DNA of 64,000 nucleotides, from assembly GCA_029379385.1 (NCBI GenBank), contig CM055612.1, positions 2,666,001 to 2,730,000 of the forward strand, read 5' to 3'. Shown here one piece after another: positions 61,271-64,000 of the stretch (the stretch's first letter is position 1; every line of letters begins with the position of its first letter). The DNA is from Quillaja saponaria (Eukaryota > Streptophyta > Magnoliopsida > Fabales > Quillajaceae). The position numbers and the translations under genes were made by a program. Under the pieces are notes generated by a model, which was given only the letters and a program-made list of their open reading frames with translations, was not told the DNA's origin and searched no databases.

Positions 61271-62619
61271 AAAGGGGGATCTTGGTATAGTTCGGTTCGA
61301 TATTGAAGGATATTGTATACCAAACCAATTGAAGTCGGTATCTAACTTGTAATTTTCTGTCGATTTGGTTGAAATATTGTAACCGAAACCGTACCGAAGC
61401 AATTGGACTGCTCGGTTTCGGTTCCATTTGGTTTCTGATGGGCCTGTTGGCCCAAGTTAGAAATCACTATTTTTCTGATGGGCCTCCAGGCCCAAATCAT
61501 AATTTACTAATTTTTTAGCCCAAAAATTATTATTTTTTGAATAACTAATGAATTTTATGGGCCATAAAAATAAGGCCCATATTATATTTTTTTATCATAA
61601 AACCTAAAACCTGTTTTAACAAGTAATAACTTTATTTTCTTCTTAAAATCCAAGATAAACATACTAAAATATATAAGTTTAGTAAACCTATCAACAAGAT
61701 TAAATTAATTAATTACTTAATTACATACCTTAAGACTAAACTCTAAATAAAATATTAGTAGTTAGCACACTGCCTACAAAGTACAAATTACAAACTCCAA
61801 AATTAAAAATTCAAAATAAAAGCAGACTAAATAGTTCATATAGCTCCATTTCTCTGCTTGCCTTGAAGACCTGACGACAAAAGACCAAAACTTGCAAGAC
61901 TGCAACAGACAATGAAATCCAAAGAAAGAAAACAAATATGAAATTATACTATTGAAACTTGAAAGGAAAAACAATGAAAATTACAGTAGATCAAACTTGA
62001 AAATAAAATTTATAGTAGATAGATATATATTCATTTAGACTTTTAGACCATTAAGAACATTAAAATCGGTTCTCTTTTCTTGCTAACAAAGGATGTATGT
62101 ATATATATTAGAATCTTGATCACATACAATTACAACAATCATAAAGATGACAATATCTAACAAGTTCACTTTTCCAGCAAATGACACAGGATATATGTAT
62201 ATATATTAGAATTTGTATACCTCACTGTTTAATTCAATAACTAAGAATAATGACTGCATATAAAGAAAAGAAAGAAAGAATATTCAGCAGTCCACTTTTC
62301 TAGCAAATGACAATATCCAGGAAGTTTACTTTTCTAACAAATGACAATATCTAACAAGAAAAATAGAATAAAACAGTTAAAAGAAAACTTACATTTACTC
62401 ATCAATTACAATAGGAGACTTTTGCTTCTTACTGCAAGTTGAAGTTGATGCTAGAAGGAGGAAAAAAACAAAAGAAACATTTATAACAATATCATTAAAA
62501 ATTGAAAACACAAGAAAATTACACAACTAAAATTAAATACTTGTAATCTCCTTTGACTGTATGAAGTTCTTCCAACATTTCTTTACTTTCAATAGTATTA
62601 GTATTAGGGCCTAACCAAT
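61271..62619 (-). mobile_element. Remnant of a hAT element
   Basis: The left part has GGTTCGGT, GAAACCGTACCGAA and GGTTTCGGTTCC words and a doubled GATGGGCCT segment (61435-61500), typical of a large class of plant hAT ends. Minus-strand codons at about 62540-62625 read NWLGPNTNTIESKEMLEELH, which may be the tail of a hAT transposase. Between them, short direct repeats (62070-62360) share ACTTTTCTAGCAAATGACA-type units. Ends and target copies were not identified. The right border is cut by the duplication that starts at 62620. Confidence 0.4.
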
Positions 62620-64000
62620 TCTTGAAGAAAACAAAAGCAGCTGCCCATTCCTGTATGAAAAGACCCAAAAACCTTAACCATAACTATTGATTGCAGTAAC
62701 TTTTAAATCTCATAACTTGCATTGCCTTCAACTCATCCATTATCTACAACTACATAATGACAAAAAAACAAAAAATTGATAAAGACAACGACGTAATGAT
62801 ATTCATGATGATGGTGATGATTATGGACATAGAAGAACAATAATAACAATGGTAACAAAAACAAGAAAGTCATTGTCTATGTAAAATAAAAAGTTTTTGA
62901 TGGAGAACAAAGTAATAGGATTTCTAATGTATAATTTAATAGAGTAGTATTTTAGTATTAATAGGAATTATTTGTTTCCTTTATTAAAATTCTAGATTCA
63001 TCTTTATGTTATTAGAGTTTCATTTTTATTAGAATTTTAGAATTACCTTTTATACTATTAGGGTTCTCTACGGAGTCTATATGATGACCCCTCATGCTAC
63101 ATTGTTAAAAAACTTTGATGAATTAATATATTATTGCCTTCGATTGTCCCTTCGATTTGTCCACCTTTCGATTAAGTTAGCGGTTGGTCCTGCATTAGTT
63201 TTAGCACCCAAAAGACAACAACGTGACATAATCTGTACTACAAACAAATCAAAAAGACTAATGGAAACTACTTAAAAAAAATAATAGCATATCACATATG
63301 CACACATCAACCGTAATTGAGCTGAGTTTTGTGAAACTCCTGCACTGGAGAACTGAAAGTCACAAACCAAACTACATCCAGCTCCTTTAACCTATAAAAA
63401 TTAATACATTACTATTTAGGAACCTACTACTTTAGATATATCAACTTCATGACATCCCATCAAACCACTTCTTATATCTGTATAGGGAAATGCATGTATC
63501 CACCTAACATGCTCTGGCTACCCAAGAATGTCAGTAATCCTTAAGAAAATTCAGAAAGCTATCCCACAACCATCACCCCATATTTTTGGCCAAATTAATA
63601 CCATTGGCATTTAAGAGAGCTGAAATATTAAGCGCTGCCAATTTGTTGAAGTTCTATACAAATATTATTCTGCTACATGAAGAACATCATCAGACAACCA
63701 ATTCAGCTGAACAATGCCAGAGAAAACTGTGACCTTTTTTCTTGAAGATAAATGCATATCAACGTAGCTAGACCTGCCATTAACATTATCCTCATCAGAA
63801 ATTGTCTTAAAAGAATTTCTGGGCTCTCCACAAAAGCCACATCTTAGAAAACTTGGCATACAGTTCTGATTTACTGAAGTAGCCTTAAACACATTGCACA
63901 TCTTCTCTGCGTCATTCTACAAATTATTGTATGTCAATTGTATTTCATGGATGAGAAAAAAGAAAAAAAAAGTTATAGAATAGGGTGAAACATTCAAAAC
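62620..64000. repeat. Third copy of an RXW8 pseudogene segment, direct duplicate of 33539 to about 34909
   Basis: Near-identical to arm A's 33539-34909 in the same orientation, with few differences by eye, and it runs off the window. It contains the start of exon 6 and, at 63665 to about 63916 (minus), exon 5 (EKMCNVFKATSVNQNCMPSF). It keeps about 12 bases near 63475 that arm A has lost but arm B retains, so it was not copied from present-day arm A. The left border lies inside the hAT remnant, at a shared TCTTGAAGAAAAC. Confidence 0.93.

Noticed and set aside
1..64000. CRISPR arrays, bacterial operons or phage genes
   Set aside because: No regularly spaced identical repeats, no ribosome binding sites and pervasive GT-AG introns: the DNA is plant nuclear.

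Overview
The window is nuclear DNA from a flowering plant, most probably a woody eudicot. It is AT-rich, its genes have many GT-AG introns, and its gene families are plant-specific: cellulose synthase-like C, the pectin methyltransferase CGR2/3, clade I serine carboxypeptidase-like proteins and CSC1/RXW8-like channels. Species cannot be fixed from the sequence alone; a Sapindales or Citrus-like source would fit but is only a guess.

Layout. 1-5700: a CSLC glucan synthase gene (minus) with three single-base insertions and no other visible damage. 5700-12275: AT-rich intergenic DNA holding an old tandem duplication of about 600 bp, the second copy of which is split by a foldback element. 12276-15575: a squalene epoxidase gene (plus) with a nonsense codon, frameshifts and a lost splice acceptor. 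16328-19719: an intact membrane-anchored J-domain protein (minus). It shares a short bidirectional promoter with a broken CGR2/3 methyltransferase gene (plus, 20668-24559). 25199-25339: a small fragment of a coiled-coil gene whose intact copy lies at 55368-56245. 25594-27900: a decayed serine carboxypeptidase-like gene (minus). 29177-29938: an intact single-exon six-pass membrane protein of unknown function (plus).

31195-54340 is a mobile-element-rich block built on a decayed RXW8/CSC1-like gene. It contains a CACTA-like terminus, the RXW8 pseudogene (minus), and an inverted duplication of the middle of that gene (arm A 34000-41012, arm B 43906-54209). Arm A was hit by a nearly intact 4.1-kb hAT transposon carrying a BED/DUF659/hAT-C transposase. 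Arm B was hit by a complete but dead 7.3-kb Copia retrotransposon. Once aligned, the two insertion sites lie only about 5 bp apart. Just beyond arm B sits a 121-bp copy of the CGR2/3 exon 1/intron 1 junction taken from about 33.5 kb away. 55368-56245 is the intact coiled-coil gene with a visible TATA box and an inferred 5'-UTR intron. 57000-62619 holds a hAT-type MITE with target duplication, a degenerate minisatellite built on a CCCTAA-like word, and the remains of another hAT element. 62620 to the window end is a third, near-identical copy of part of the RXW8 pseudogene.

Of eight recognisable host genes, five are disabled and three look intact. The clear point-mutation stops are all explained by C-to-T or G-to-A change (CGA to TGA three times, TGG to TAG or TGA twice). 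That pattern fits slow decay of methylated DNA in a duplicated or otherwise redundant chromosome segment. The CSLC lesions are different (three +1 insertions, no stops), so an assembly artefact remains possible there.
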